Shown in pieces: positions 27,693 to 37,124 of a stretch of DNA of 64,000 nt. Source of the stretch: Cypionkella sp. (GTDB lineage Bacteria > Pseudomonadota > Alphaproteobacteria > Rhodobacterales > Rhodobacteraceae); assembly GCA_025458525.1 (NCBI GenBank), contig JALOSF010000021.1, positions 1 through 64,000 on the forward strand, written 5' to 3'. The position numbers and the translations under genes are program-made. The notes beneath the pieces are model-generated. The model was given only the letters and a program-made list of their open reading frames with translations. It was not told where the DNA came from and ran no database searches. The stretch's first letter is position 1. Each line of letters starts with the position of its first letter.

Positions 27693-29764
27693 TCGACGCC
27701 CTGTCGCTGCGCCTTCGGATTTTTCTGATCTTTGCCGGTCTGGCCGCGGCCGCGCTTTTTGCGCTGGCCGTGGGGCTTTGGCTTGGCTATCGGCGGCTGG
27801 GGGTGCCGGATCAGGCAGAGGCCTTTGTGCAGGGCGGCATCATTGCCGCCTTTGTCATTCTTGGGGTGGTGGCTTGGGTCTGGTATCTGTTCGACCTGAA
27901 CGTGGCCAAACCCATCGACACGCTGGCCGGGGCCTTGCGTGCCCGCGCCCATGCTGACGTCACGGGCGAGATCGACGCCCGCATTGCGCAGTATCTGGGC
28001 GATCTTGCCCCCGCGGCGATGGCCGCAGCCAGCAGCCTTGCCCAGACACGCAATGCGCTGGCCGAGGTGGTCGCGCGCGAGACGACGCGGCTCTCGGCGG
28101 AAAAGGCGCGGCTGGAGGCGCTGCTTTCGGATGTGCCGGTGGGGGTGCTTTTGTGCTCGGGCGATCACGCATTGGCCTTTTACAACGCCCAGGCCGTGGA
28201 TCTGATGGCCGCTGGTCCGCAAAGCCCAGGCCTTGACCGGAACCTGTTCGATTACCTGCGCGAGGGGCCGATCCGGCTTGCGCATGAGCGCCTCAGGGCC
28301 ACCGGCGACCCGGAGGCGGCGTCCGATCTGCTTTGTTCGACGTTGCAGGGGGCGCGGGTTTTGGCTGCGCGGATGCGGTTGATCGGGGGGGGCGAGGCGG
28401 CGGTGCCGGGCTATGTGCTGACCTTGCGGGATGTGACCGCCGATCTTGCCGCCCAGTCCCGGCGCGAGGCCTTGCTGAGCGATGTGTTCGACCGTCTGCG
28501 CAGGCCCGCGGCCAATCTGTCCACCATTCTGGCCGCGATCCCCGAAGGCGTTCCGGTCCCCGACCGGCTGAATACCGCGCTGCACGAGGAAGTTCGGGCG
28601 TTGACCGCGGCAATCACCGATCTGTCGCGCCGCCACGAAGACGGGCGCGGCGATGGCTGGCCACTTGCGATGACGCGAGCCTCGGACCTTCTTGACGGCT
28701 TGCGCGCCCGGATGGAGGCCGAGGGGCAGACCGCGCAGGTCGAGGCGGCGGAACTCTTGTTGCGGTGCAACGGGTTCGAGATGATCGCCCTTCTTGCCGG
28801 GTTGACCGAGGCCATGGCCCGCGAGGGCATGGCCCGCGACTTTCGGCTGCGGGTCGAGGAGGAAGGCGGTGGCGCGCTGATCCGGGTGCTGTGGGACGGC
28901 CCCCCGCTTGCCATGCGGCGGCTGGAGGCCTGGCTGGACCAGCCGCTGGAACCGGGGCTGGCCGATGTGCGCCGTCGGTCGGTTCTGGCGACCCATGCGA
29001 CGGAAATCTGGCCGGAACCGGCGGGGCCGGGGGGGAACTGTCTTTGCCTGCCCATTCCACAGGCGCGCCGGGTGGTCCGCCGCCCGACCCCCATCGCGCG
29101 CCCCGTGGTCTATGACTTTGACCTGCTGTCCAAAACCCGCAACGCCGCCGTGCAGGACGCGCGCCTTCAGGATCTGACCTATGTGGTGTTTGATACCGAA
29201 ACCACCGGCCTGCTGCCCGCACAGGGTGACGAGATTGTGCAGATTGCTGCCGTTCGCATCGTCAATGGGCGCCGAATCGAAGGCGAGGTTTTTGACACCC
29301 TGGTCAATCCCCGCAGGCCCATCCCGCTGTCATCGACCGAGGTGCATGGCATCACCGGCGCGATGGTGGCCGATGCGCCGATGATCGAGGAGGTGGCGGC
29401 GCGCTTTCACCGATTCGCGCAAGGCGCGGTTCTGGTGGCCCATAACGCGCCCTTCGACATGGAATTTCTGCGCCGCGTCGAACCCGCGCTTGGGCTGCGT
29501 TTTGACAATCCGATTCTGGACACTGTGTTGCTCTCGGCCGTGGTCTATGGGCAGCATGAGGTGCACAGTCTTGATGCCCTGACCCATCGTCTGGGCATCA
29601 CCATTCCCGAAGAAGCCCGCCATACCGCGATCGGCGATACAATCGCCACCGCCGAAGCCTTTTTGAAGCTGATGCCGATGTTGCAGGGGCGCGGGCTGCC
29701 CACCTTTGGCGCCGTGCTGACCGAGGTGCGCCGTCATGGCCGGTTGCTCAGGGATCTGAACTGA
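27689..29764 (+). CDS. DnaQ-like 3'-5' exonuclease fused to a membrane-bound, degenerate histidine-kinase-like sensor
   Basis: Protein of 691 residues. Two N-terminal membrane helices (about 11-31, 46-66) lead to a HAMP-like and coiled region, a PAS-like domain (about 155-260, GVLLCSGDHALAFYNAQAVD), and a dimerisation-like helix FDRLRRPAANLSTIL where Asp268 replaces the phospho-His. A degraded ATPase-like region ends in GPGGNCLCLPIP. The last 200 residues are a DEDDh exonuclease: FDTETTG (Asp502, Glu504), HNAPFD (Asp590), and HTAIGD (His645, Asp650), so nuclease residues are intact. Start GTG 27689 overlaps the response regulator stop. The fusion suggests a membrane sensor controlling or anchoring a nuclease, but no substrate is known. 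It is the last gene of the acs-symporter-DUF294 run. Confidence 0.85.
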   Translation: MIDALSLRLRIFLIFAGLAAAALFALAVGLWLGYRRLGVPDQAEAFVQGGIIAAFVILGVVAWVWYLFDLNVAKPIDTLAGALRARAHADVTGEIDARIAQYLGDLAPAAMAAASSLAQTRNALAEVVARETTRLSAEKARLEALLSDVPVGVLLCSGDHALAFYNAQAVDLMAAGPQSPGLDRNLFDYLREGPIRLAHERLRATGDPEAASDLLCSTLQGARVLAARMRLIGGGEAAVPGYVLTLRDVTADLAAQSRREALLSDVFDRLRRPAANLSTILAAIPEGVPVPDRLNTALHEEVRALTAAITDLSRRHEDGRGDGWPLAMTRASDLLDGLRARMEAEGQTAQVEAAELLLRCNGFEMIALLAGLTEAMAREGMARDFRLRVEEEGGGALIRVLWDGPPLAMRRLEAWLDQPLEPGLADVRRRSVLATHATEIWPEPAGPGGNCLCLPIPQARRVVRRPTPIARPVVYDFDLLSKTRNAAVQDARLQDLTYVVFDTETTGLLPAQGDEIVQIAAVRIVNGRRIEGEVFDTLVNPRRPIPLSSTEVHGITGAMVADAPMIEEVAARFHRFAQGAVLVAHNAPFDMEFLRRVEPALGLRFDNPILDTVLLSAVVYGQHEVHSLDALTHRLGITIPEEARHTAIGDTIATAEAFLKLMPMLQGRGLPTFGAVLTEVRRHGRLLRDLN

Positions 29765-29791
29765 TCCAAAACCTTGTATCAAAAACAAAAA

Positions 29792-29815
29792 GGCCGCCCG
29801 AAGGCGGCCGTTTTT
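29792..29815. terminator. Bidirectional terminator between exonuclease gene and tRNA-Ala
   Basis: GGCCGCC - CGAA tetraloop - GGCGGCC (29792-29809) is flanked by A runs on the left and TTTTT on the right. It serves the plus-strand exonuclease gene and the minus-strand tRNA. Confidence 0.88.
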
Positions 29816-29819
29816 GTAT

Positions 29820-29895
<76 letters not shown>

Positions 29896-30013
29896 ACCGG
29901 GTTTCGTCACGTTTCCGTTTCGATGGGCGGTATTTAGGCGAGGGCGTGGGGGGGTGCAAGTGGTATTTTGCGGCTTTTCCCACGCCCCGACAAAATCTCA
30001 TGCCGGGTCGATG

Positions 30014-30346
30014 TCAGACTTCGTCGTCTTCGCCGGCGACATCTGCCAGTTCGTCAAGCGAGACGTTGTCATCCGCATCGTCTTCCAACAGATCATCGTC
30101 CAGTTCCGCATCATCGGGTGCGGTTTCCAGCAGATCATCATCGGCTTCCAGATCATCGACCAGCACCTCGTCGTCCTTTTCAGGGACGGCTCGGGCAATG
30201 ACCGATGCTGCCATCTTGCGGCGAGCAGATTCGATATCCACGACCTCGCCCGTGTAGGGGCTGACGATCGGGCTGCGGTTCAGGTCATAAAAGCGTTTGC
30301 CGGTTGTCGGGCAAATACGCTTTGTACCCCATTCTTCCTTGGGCAT
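30014..30346 (-). CDS. TIGR02300 / FYDLN-acid family protein
   Basis: Protein of 110 residues. The N-terminus is the conserved small zinc-ribbon-like block EEWGTKRICPTTGKRFYDLN followed by PIVSPYTGEVV. The rest is an almost purely Asp/Glu tail (DDLLETAPDDAELDDDLLED). The family is restricted to alphaproteobacteria and has no established function. The ATG at 30346 has AAGGGA upstream and matches the invariant N-terminus; the open frame before it is not coding. It is divergent from the metallopeptidase gene. Confidence 0.93.
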   Translation of the reverse strand: MPKEEWGTKRICPTTGKRFYDLNRSPIVSPYTGEVVDIESARRKMAASVIARAVPEKDDEVLVDDLEADDDLLETAPDDAELDDDLLEDDADDNVSLDELADVAGEDDEV

Positions 30347-30481
30347 GGTGGTTCCCTTAAGGCTGCGAAAAATCAGATCAGGCCGCGCTTGCCACATGGG
30401 CTGGCCTCTGTCAAAGGCTTTTGGCCCCATTGCAGCCTTTGTCAAGGTGGCTATGCTGGTTTCGCTGTTCAAGAGCAAAAG

Positions 30482-31204
30482 ATGCCCATTCTTCCCGGTT
30501 CTCCGCCTGTCGAAATCACCCTGCGCCGGTCTGCCCGGACGCGGCGGTTTTCGTTGCGCGTGTCGCGGCTTGACGGTCGGGTGACGCTGTCGATGCCGCA
30601 GCGCGCGCGTGAGTCGGAGGCCTTGCGCTTTGCGGCCGAGCAGGAGGGCTGGATCCGCCAGACGCTGGCCCAGATGCTCGCCCGTCGCGCGATCGGGCTG
30701 GGCGATGCCATCCCGGTCGAGGGCACGATGCGGCGTCTGGTGCCCGGCAGCGGGCGGGTGGTGCGGTTGGAGGCCGACACGCTGCTCGTTCCGGGCGATC
30801 CGGCACAGGCCGGGGCGCGCGTTGGCGCCTTTCTAAAGGTCATGGCCCGAGAGCGGCTTGCCGCTGCCTGCGACCATTACGCCGCCCGGCTTGGCCTGCC
30901 CTACAGCCGCCTGACCCTGCGTGACACCCGTTCGCGCTGGGGCTCTTGCGCGCAGGATGGCGCCTTGATGTTTTCGTGGCGGCTGGTCATGGCACCGCCT
31001 TCGGTGCTGGCCTATGTCGCCGCGCATGAGGTGGCCCATCTGGCCGAGATGAACCATTCGCCTGACTTTTGGGCGGTGGTCGATCGGCTCTATCCACGCT
31101 GGCAAGCGCAACGCCGGTGGCTGCACGCCGAAGGCGCTGCGCTGCACGGCTATAGCTTTGGCGCCCAAGGGTGCGCCGACCGCCAAGATGCCGACAAGGA
31201 TTGA
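30482..31204 (+). CDS. SprT/YgjP-like (DUF45) zinc metallopeptidase
   Basis: Protein of 240 residues of the M48-like DUF45 group. The zinc-binding HEVAH occupies residues 182-186, preceded by DTRSRWGSCAQDGALMFSWR and followed by MNHSPDFW, all family-typical. The N-terminal RRSARTRRFSLRVSRLDGRV matches the strand block of YgjP proteins. There is no signal peptide, so it acts in the cytoplasm. The ATG at 30482 is the first after the divergent promoter region. A GntR regulator starts 33 bases downstream. Confidence 0.9.
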   Translation: MPILPGSPPVEITLRRSARTRRFSLRVSRLDGRVTLSMPQRARESEALRFAAEQEGWIRQTLAQMLARRAIGLGDAIPVEGTMRRLVPGSGRVVRLEADTLLVPGDPAQAGARVGAFLKVMARERLAAACDHYAARLGLPYSRLTLRDTRSRWGSCAQDGALMFSWRLVMAPPSVLAYVAAHEVAHLAEMNHSPDFWAVVDRLYPRWQAQRRWLHAEGAALHGYSFGAQGCADRQDADKD

Positions 31205-31237
31205 CCGCAGCGCAAAAGCGGTGCTTGGCTGGTGATC

Positions 31238-31888
31238 ATGCCGATCACGCCCCGCCCGACCGACCCGAACGCCGCCGCCCATGAGCGTCTCTATCGCAGC
31301 CTGCGCCAGCAGGTGATGCATGGCGAGGTGCCGCCCGGCCAGCCGCTGACCTTGCGCGGTCTGGCCAAGGACCATGGCGTGTCGATGACCCCCGCGCGTG
31401 AGGCGATCCGCCGTCTGGTGGCCGAGGGCGCGTTGACCATTTCCAGCTCGGGTCGGGTGTCCACGCCCGAACTTACCCCGGAACGGATCGAGGAGCTGGC
31501 CGCGATCCGCGCCCTGCTGGAGCCAGAGATGGCCGCCCGTGCGCTGCCCCGCGCCCATTTCGCGCTGATCGAACGCTTGGCCGCGATCAACGCCCTGAAC
31601 GCCGAAGCGGTGCTACGGCAAGATGCCGTCGCCTATGTGCGCACCAACCTTGAATTCCACCGCACGCTCTATCTTCGGGCGCAGGCCCCTGCGATGTTGG
31701 CGATGTGCGAGACGGTCTGGCTGCAACTGGGGCCGACGATGCGCGCGCTTTATTCGCGCCTGCGCCGCAAGGAACCGCCGCAACACCACCGCATGATCCT
31801 TGCCGCGCTCAAGGCGGGGGACGAGCCGGGGTTGCGGCTGGCGGTGCGCACAGATGTGACACAGGGGCTGCGTCACCTTGCGGGATAG
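31238..31888 (+). CDS. GntR family transcriptional regulator (FadR/FCD subfamily)
   Basis: DNA-binding regulator of 216 residues. The N-terminal winged helix-turn-helix includes RLYRSLRQQVMHGEVPPGQ and LAKDHGVSMTPAREAIRRLV, the typical GntR recognition region. The C-terminal FCD domain is helical with metal-site residues in NLEFHRTLYLRA and a later HHRMILAALKAGD. Such regulators sense organic acids or sugars. A GTG six bases upstream could also be used. No obvious target lies next to it; a GT61 gene follows after 48 bases. Confidence 0.9.
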   Translation: MPITPRPTDPNAAAHERLYRSLRQQVMHGEVPPGQPLTLRGLAKDHGVSMTPAREAIRRLVAEGALTISSSGRVSTPELTPERIEELAAIRALLEPEMAARALPRAHFALIERLAAINALNAEAVLRQDAVAYVRTNLEFHRTLYLRAQAPAMLAMCETVWLQLGPTMRALYSRLRRKEPPQHHRMILAALKAGDEPGLRLAVRTDVTQGLRHLAG

Positions 31889-31936
31889 CCGCGAAACCGG
31901 TTGAGCTGTGGTAAGGATTAGGCGTTACTGTTGCGC

Positions 31937-33040
31937 ATGACGAAACAATTGGCCACCATGCCCGCATATCGACATGCCTTTCTGCACCCGGGTGAGCGGA
32001 TCGATCGCCGCACCACCAGCCTTGGCCTTTACGGGCCAGAGGGTGGCGTTCTGCCTGATACGGCCATCGTTACCTCGTCCTGGACCACGCGGCCACAGGG
32101 CCTTGTCGCTGTCCCGGGGGGGGTGCCGCTTCTCTTTGGTCCGGCCCTGTTTGCGGGCAGCGTGGACAAGCAATTCGGCTTTGTGCTGCTCAACTCCCTC
32201 GGTCGGCTTTGGGCGCTTGACGGCTTGCCCGTGCAGACGACGCTGGTGTTCGCGGCCAAGCCGCAGGCCAAACCGCCAGACCATGCGATTGTCGCGGCCA
32301 TCCTGCGCGCCCTGGGCCTGCATCACCCGATCCTGATCACCGAAACGGCGATGCGCTTTGAAAGCCTTCACACCGCAGAGGAGCGTTTCGGCGAATGTCG
32401 CGGCGGCACTGGAACGGCGCAATTCTATGACTGGATCGACAGCCGCTGGCCCGCGCCCACCAAGCCGGACCCGGAGCGCAAGATTTACGTCACCCGCACC
32501 GGGCTTGGCCCGCAGGCCGGACGCTATGCTTGCGAAGATCATCTGGAGGCGCTGTTGCAGGCCGAAGGATATACGATCTATCGCCCCGAGGCGCATGACA
32601 TCCGCCATCAGGTGCAGACCTTTCAGACGGCGGGAAAACTGATCTTTGCCGAGGGTTCTGCGCTGCATCTCTTTGCGCTGATCCGCAGGCCAGGCCAGAT
32701 ATCTGCCGTGATCCAACGCCGGACGGCCGTGCCTGCTGTGATGAGCGCGCAAATGGCGGACCGGGCAGGGGCGGCCACGGTTGCGATCAATGTCGTAAGC
32801 GCCGAATGGTGGCCGCCGCGGCGGGGCGATCATCTTGGTCTGTCGGTGCTGGATTTCCCCCATCTGCGCGACCGGCTGGCCGATCTGGGCTTGATCCGCG
32901 GCACGAACTGGATCACGCCGACCGAGGCGCAGGTGCAGGCTTCGCTTGCTGCCGGGCTGGCACCGGGCGACACATTGATGACAACAGGCCAGCGGGCAAA
33001 CTGGTTGAAGACACAGCGCGAGGCGCGTCGAAAGGGATGA
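31937..33040 (+). CDS. Glycosyltransferase family 61 (DUF563) protein
   Basis: Protein of 367 residues. GT61 features: strand-turn segment KIYVTRTGLGPQAGRYACED, LLQAEGYTIYRPE, and LIFAEGSALHLFALI, where the family has the conserved Glu-Gly-Ser/Ala turn. No signal or membrane segment is seen. The family transfers sugars in capsule or O-antigen synthesis in bacteria. The ATG at 31937 is preferred over the TTG at 31931. It ends with a four-base ATGA overlap with a methyltransferase gene, indicating a two-gene unit. A second GT61 gene lies inside the sdh operon (54 kb). Confidence 0.8.
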   Translation: MTKQLATMPAYRHAFLHPGERIDRRTTSLGLYGPEGGVLPDTAIVTSSWTTRPQGLVAVPGGVPLLFGPALFAGSVDKQFGFVLLNSLGRLWALDGLPVQTTLVFAAKPQAKPPDHAIVAAILRALGLHHPILITETAMRFESLHTAEERFGECRGGTGTAQFYDWIDSRWPAPTKPDPERKIYVTRTGLGPQAGRYACEDHLEALLQAEGYTIYRPEAHDIRHQVQTFQTAGKLIFAEGSALHLFALIRRPGQISAVIQRRTAVPAVMSAQMADRAGAATVAINVVSAEWWPPRRGDHLGLSVLDFPHLRDRLADLGLIRGTNWITPTEAQVQASLAAGLAPGDTLMTTGQRANWLKTQREARRKG

Positions 33041-33792
33041 GTGCGATGTTCAAACAAGCCAAGGGCATGAAATATGTAACCTTCATGGCGGGGCTGCATC
33101 GAGAGAGGTTGTTCGACTGGTATCTGGAGGTCGGATGCCGCACCGGACGCATCTTTGCCAATGCGCGCGGCAAGACAATTGCCGTCGATCCCTTTTTCCG
33201 GGCCGAGGCCAATATCATCGGCTCCAAGCCTGCCTTGCATGTGTTCCAGCAAACCAGCGACGATTTCTTTGCCAGCGATTTTCTCAAGGCAATGAAGGCG
33301 AAACTGTCCTTCAGCTTTCTGGACGGCATGCACCTGTTCGAATTCCTGCTGCGCGACTTTATCGCGGCGGAACGGGCAAGCGACCCAAAGGGCGTGATCG
33401 CCTTGCATGACTGCTGTCCGTTTGACCATCCGATGACCACACGCGACCTGAGCGCCATTCCAAAACAGGCCTGGACCGGGGATGTGTGGAAGCTCATTCC
33501 GATTCTGATGGAATATCGCCCCGATCTTCGCATCACCGTGCTTGATGCCGCGCCGACCGGCCTCGTGCTGGTCAGCGGCCTCGATCCGAAGTCGCGGGTT
33601 CTGGAAAAGAACTATGCCGACATCGTCGCGCTTTACACCGACATGACGCTGGAAGCCTTCGGGCTTGACGCGTTCAATGCCCTGTTCGATTACGAAGACA
33701 CGGCCGCCTTTGCCGCAGCAGGCTATCCGCTGTTTGCGGGCGTGACCTTGGCCGAAACGGCCGCCTTGAAGCCCGAGAAGGTCACGCCCTGA
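33037..33792 (+). CDS. Class I SAM-dependent methyltransferase-like protein
   Basis: Protein of 251 residues with a Rossmann-type methyltransferase layout: WYLEVGCRTGRIFANARGKTIAVDP (motif I with the acidic end of strand 2), SFSFLDGMHLFEFLLRDF (motif for strand 4) and GVIALHDCCPFDH after strand 5. This resembles the Methyltransf_24 type linked to glycan modification. It overlaps the GT61 gene by ATGA and ends at a strong terminator. The substrate is probably a glycan or aglycone made with its partner, by inference only. Confidence 0.78.
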   Translation: MSAMFKQAKGMKYVTFMAGLHRERLFDWYLEVGCRTGRIFANARGKTIAVDPFFRAEANIIGSKPALHVFQQTSDDFFASDFLKAMKAKLSFSFLDGMHLFEFLLRDFIAAERASDPKGVIALHDCCPFDHPMTTRDLSAIPKQAWTGDVWKLIPILMEYRPDLRITVLDAAPTGLVLVSGLDPKSRVLEKNYADIVALYTDMTLEAFGLDAFNALFDYEDTAAFAAAGYPLFAGVTLAETAALKPEKVTP

Positions 33793-33802
33793 CAAGGCAA
33801 AC

Positions 33803-33825
33803 GGGGGGCCGACCGGCCCCCCTTT
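33803..33825. terminator. Bidirectional terminator between methyltransferase gene and lpdA
   Basis: Eight-bp GC stem (33803-33810 with 33815-33822), GACC loop and TTT, placed between convergent genes. Confidence 0.75.
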
Positions 33826-33833
33826 GCCTCCGA

Positions 33834-35222
33834 TCAGGCGTGAATGGCACCATCGCCGCAAGCCAGGGCGGCTTCGCGCACCGCCTCGCTATAGGTGGGG
33901 TGCGCGTGGCAGGTCAGCGCAAGGTCTTGCGCGCTTGCCCCGAATTCCATTGCCACGCAGACCTCATGGATCAGATCGCCTGCGGCCGGGCCGATGATAT
34001 GCGCGCCAAGGATGCGGTCGGTTTCCTTGTCGGCCAGGATTTTCACGAAGCCTTCGGCCTGGAACACGGCCTTGGCGCGTGCGTTGCCCATGAAGCTGAA
34101 CTTGCCGACCTTGTAGGCGCGGCCCTGTTCCTTGAGCTGTTCTTCGGTCGCCCCGATATTGGCCACTTCCGGCGTTGTGTAGATCACGCCGGGGATGACG
34201 CCATAATTCACATGGCCATGCTTGCCCGCCATGATCTCGGCCAGCGCCATGCCTTCGTCTTCGGCCTTGTGGGCCAGCATCGGGCCGGGGATCGCATCGC
34301 CGATGGCATAGATCCCCTTGACCGATGTGGAAAAGTGATCGTCGGTCTTGATTTGGCCGCGCGGCAACATCTCGACCCCAAGCGCCTCCAGCCCAAGGCC
34401 GGCGGTATAGGGTTTGCGCCCGGTTGCCACCAGCACGACTTCGGCGTCGATCGCATGGGCCGAGTCGTCCTTGCGCAGCTTGTAGCTGACCTTCGCCCCG
34501 GTTTTCGTCACTTCGGCCGCCTGAACCGCGGCACCCAACACGAATTTCAGCCCCTGCTTGGCAAGAATGCGCTGGAAGGCTTTTGCAACTTCGGCGTCCA
34601 TGCCCGGCGTGATCGCATCAAGATATTCGACCACCGTCACCTGCGCACCCAGCCGCGCATAGACCGAGCCCATTTCCAGGCCGATCACACCGGCGCCGAT
34701 CACCACCATCGATTTCGGGATTTTCCCCAGCGCCAGCGCGCCGGTCGAGGTGACGATGGTCGTTTCGTCCACCGTCACACCCGGCAGCGATGCGGGTTCA
34801 GACCCGGTCGCGATCACGATGTGCTTGGCGGTGTGAACCTCGTCCCCGACCTTGACCTGCCCCGGTGCGGGGATGCTGCCCCAGCCCTTGAGCCATGTGA
34901 CCTTGTTCTTCTTGAACAGAAACTCGATGCCCTTGGTATTGCCGGCGATCACATCGTCCTTATAGGCCAGCATCTTGGCCCAATCGACGGTCGGATGCGC
35001 GCCCATGAGGCCCATCTTTTCAAAGTTTTCATGCACTTCATGCAATTGGTGCGTCGCATTCAGCAGTGCCTTTGACGGGATGCAGCCGACGTTCAGGCAA
35101 GTTCCGCCCAATGTTTCGCGCCCTTCGACACAGGCCACCTTAAGGCCGAGCTGGGCCGCGCGGATCGCGCAGACATAGCCACCGGGGCCACCGCCGATGA
35201 TGATTGCATCAAATTCTGCCAT
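33834..35222 (-). CDS. lpdA: Dihydrolipoyl dehydrogenase (E3 of 2-oxoglutarate dehydrogenase)
   Basis: Flavoprotein of 462 residues that reoxidises the lipoyl arm of SucB using NAD. It has the FAD-binding [20 protein letters not shown], the redox disulfide in [17 protein letters not shown], the NAD-binding [39 protein letters not shown], and the C-terminal catalytic His in [10 protein letters not shown]. Its position downstream of sucA, sucB and MAPEG assigns it to the 2-oxoglutarate complex. The ATG at 35222 has AGGAGAC-like spacing. Sixty bases upstream is GTGATCAG (35282), one base off the GTGATCAC boxes of sucC and sdhC. Confidence 0.97.
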   Translation of the reverse strand: MAEFDAIIIGGGPGGYVCAIRAAQLGLKVACVEGRETLGGTCLNVGCIPSKALLNATHQLHEVHENFEKMGLMGAHPTVDWAKMLAYKDDVIAGNTKGIEFLFKKNKVTWLKGWGSIPAPGQVKVGDEVHTAKHIVIATGSEPASLPGVTVDETTIVTSTGALALGKIPKSMVVIGAGVIGLEMGSVYARLGAQVTVVEYLDAITPGMDAEVAKAFQRILAKQGLKFVLGAAVQAAEVTKTGAKVSYKLRKDDSAHAIDAEVVLVATGRKPYTAGLGLEALGVEMLPRGQIKTDDHFSTSVKGIYAIGDAIPGPMLAHKAEDEGMALAEIMAGKHGHVNYGVIPGVIYTTPEVANIGATEEQLKEQGRAYKVGKFSFMGNARAKAVFQAEGFVKILADKETDRILGAHIIGPAAGDLIHEVCVAMEFGASAQDLALTCHAHPTYSEAVREAALACGDGAIHA

Positions 35223-35299
35223 GGTCGTCTCCTTGACTGGGGCGGCAAGGCGGGAGCATTGCCCCGGACCCCAGGATGGTTGTGATCAGATGAAGGCGG

Positions 35300-35695
35300 T
35301 CAGAGCAAGGCGGCCACAATCATCGTAAGGGTTGCAAGAAAGCCGATGCCCCAGATGACCGAACGCCAGGGACGCAAGCCAAGTGCATAAGCGGGTATAT
35401 AGAGAACGCGCGCCACAAGGTAGGCCCAAGCGGCGGTCTGGGTCACGGCGGTGGATTGCTGGCCCAGCGTGACCACCACCACGGCAAGGGTGAACAGGAT
35501 CAACCCTTCGAAATGGTTGTTCAGCGCCCGTTGCAGCCGCGCCGTGCGAAGGGACAGTTGCCGCGAGGGCGGTTTGTCGCGGGCCGAGGAGGTGTAGCCC
35601 ACTCCCAGTTCGCGGTTGGCGGGAACGGCGAAAAGCACGAACTGGAGGGCTTGCAACAGCCCGGCAAGGGCGAGGGTGGTCAGTTCAGGGGTCAT
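35300..35695 (-). CDS. MAPEG family membrane protein
   Basis: Integral membrane protein of 131 residues with four hydrophobic helices. The MAPEG hallmarks are the N-terminal ELTTLALAGLLQALQFVLFAVPANRELG-type helix (only its ends quoted: ELTTLALAG, PANRELG) and RTARLQRALNNHFEGLILF, then YIPAYALGLRPWRSVIWGIG. Relatives are glutathione-linked or of unknown function in bacteria. It sits between sucB and lpdA on the same strand, an odd but same-direction insertion in the 2-oxoglutarate dehydrogenase genes. The ATG at 35695 is chosen over an in-frame start with 18 extra residues. Confidence 0.87.
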   Translation of the reverse strand: MTPELTTLALAGLLQALQFVLFAVPANRELGVGYTSSARDKPPSRQLSLRTARLQRALNNHFEGLILFTLAVVVVTLGQQSTAVTQTAAWAYLVARVLYIPAYALGLRPWRSVIWGIGFLATLTMIVAALL

Positions 35696-35820
35696 GGGGC
35701 GGACCTGCACAAAGGATTGCACCTGGCACAGCCGTGCCGGGGCCAGCATCCGCCAAGGCGCGCGCGGTGTGCCGGGCCCGTCAGGCCCGGCGCGGCAAGA
35801 TGCGCCTTGGACGGCATGGA

Positions 35821-37056
35821 TTACAGATCCAGAAGCAACCGCTGCGGATCTTCCAGCGCCTCTTTCACCCGCACGAGGAAGGTCACGGCGCCCTTGCCGT
35901 CCACGATCCGGTGGTCATAGGACAGCGCAAGATACATCATCGGACGGATGACGATCTGGCCGTTCACGACCACGGGGCGGTCCTGGATCTTGTGCATGCC
36001 AAGGATGCCCGATTGCGGCGGGTTCAGAATGGGCGAGGACATCAGCGAGCCATAGACACCGCCATTCGAGATGGTGAACGAGCCGCCCTGCATCTCTGCC
36101 ATCGACAGCTTGCCGTCACGGGCGCGCAGGCCCAGTTCGGCGATCTTCTTCTCGATCTGGGCGAAACCCATCTGATCGGCGTCGCGCACCACCGGCACCA
36201 CAAGACCGGAGGGCGTGCCGACCGCCACGCCCATATGGACGTAATGCTTGTAGATGATGTCACCGCCGTCGATTTCGGCGTTCACCTCGGGCACTTCCTT
36301 CAGCGCATGGGTGCAGGCCTTCACGAAGAAGGACATGAAACCCATCTTCACGCCGTGCTTCTTTTCAAAGCTGTCCTTGTAGGTGTTGCGCAGCGCCATG
36401 ATGCCGGACATATCCACCTCGTTATAGGTGGTCAGCATCGCCGCGGTGTTCTGCGCATCTTTCAGGCGGCGGGCGATGGTCGCGCGCAGGCGGGTCATCT
36501 TGACCCGTTCCTCGCGGCTGGCGTCATCGGCGCTGACCGGGCCACGCGGAACTGCCGCCGGGGCAGGTGCCAGGGTGGGCATGGGCGCCGGGGCAGGGAC
36601 GGCAGAGGCTGCGCGGGCCACGTCTTCCTTCATGATGCGGCCATCGCGGCCCGAGCCCTGAACCTGATCGCGCGACAGGCCGCTTTCGGCCAGCGCCTTC
36701 TTTGCTGCGGGTGCATCTTCCACGTCCTTGCGCGGCGTCACGGTTTCCGGCCCGGCACCGGGCGACGCAACCGCGGCGGCGGCTTCGGCCTTTGGTTCGT
36801 CCTTGCCGGCGGGCGCGGCAGCCGCTTCGGAAATGATCCCAAGGCGGGCATTGGCGGCGACGGTCGCACCTTCGGGCGCAAGAATTTCGGCCAAGATGCC
36901 CGAGGCCGGGGCGGGCACTTCGACCGACACCTTGTCGGTTTCAAGTTCGCACAACATCTCGTCCTGCTTGACCACATCGCCGACCTTCTTGAACCAGGTC
37001 GAGACAGTGGCTTCGGACACCGATTCACCAAGGGCGGGAACCATAACGTCGGTCAT
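35821..37056 (-). CDS. sucB: Dihydrolipoamide succinyltransferase (E2 of 2-oxoglutarate dehydrogenase)
   Basis: Core E2 enzyme of 411 residues transferring succinyl to CoA. It has one lipoyl domain (residues 1-78; lipoyl-Lys in [13 protein letters not shown]) and an Ala/Pro linker. A peripheral-subunit-binding domain follows ([20 protein letters not shown]), then a second Pro/Ala linker, and the catalytic domain ending with the active-site [15 protein letters not shown] (His and Asp). The ATG at 37056 has GGAGG ten bases upstream. It is 69 bases downstream of sucA and part of the same transcription unit. Confidence 0.98.
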   Translation of the reverse strand: MTDVMVPALGESVSEATVSTWFKKVGDVVKQDEMLCELETDKVSVEVPAPASGILAEILAPEGATVAANARLGIISEAAAAPAGKDEPKAEAAAAVASPGAGPETVTPRKDVEDAPAAKKALAESGLSRDQVQGSGRDGRIMKEDVARAASAVPAPAPMPTLAPAPAAVPRGPVSADDASREERVKMTRLRATIARRLKDAQNTAAMLTTYNEVDMSGIMALRNTYKDSFEKKHGVKMGFMSFFVKACTHALKEVPEVNAEIDGGDIIYKHYVHMGVAVGTPSGLVVPVVRDADQMGFAQIEKKIAELGLRARDGKLSMAEMQGGSFTISNGGVYGSLMSSPILNPPQSGILGMHKIQDRPVVVNGQIVIRPMMYLALSYDHRIVDGKGAVTFLVRVKEALEDPQRLLLDL

Positions 37057-37124
37057 TTTTTCTTCCTCCACGCCCCTTTGGGCGGTTTAGACTTGGGGTG
37101 GCAGGGCCGCATGGCCCCGCGGGA

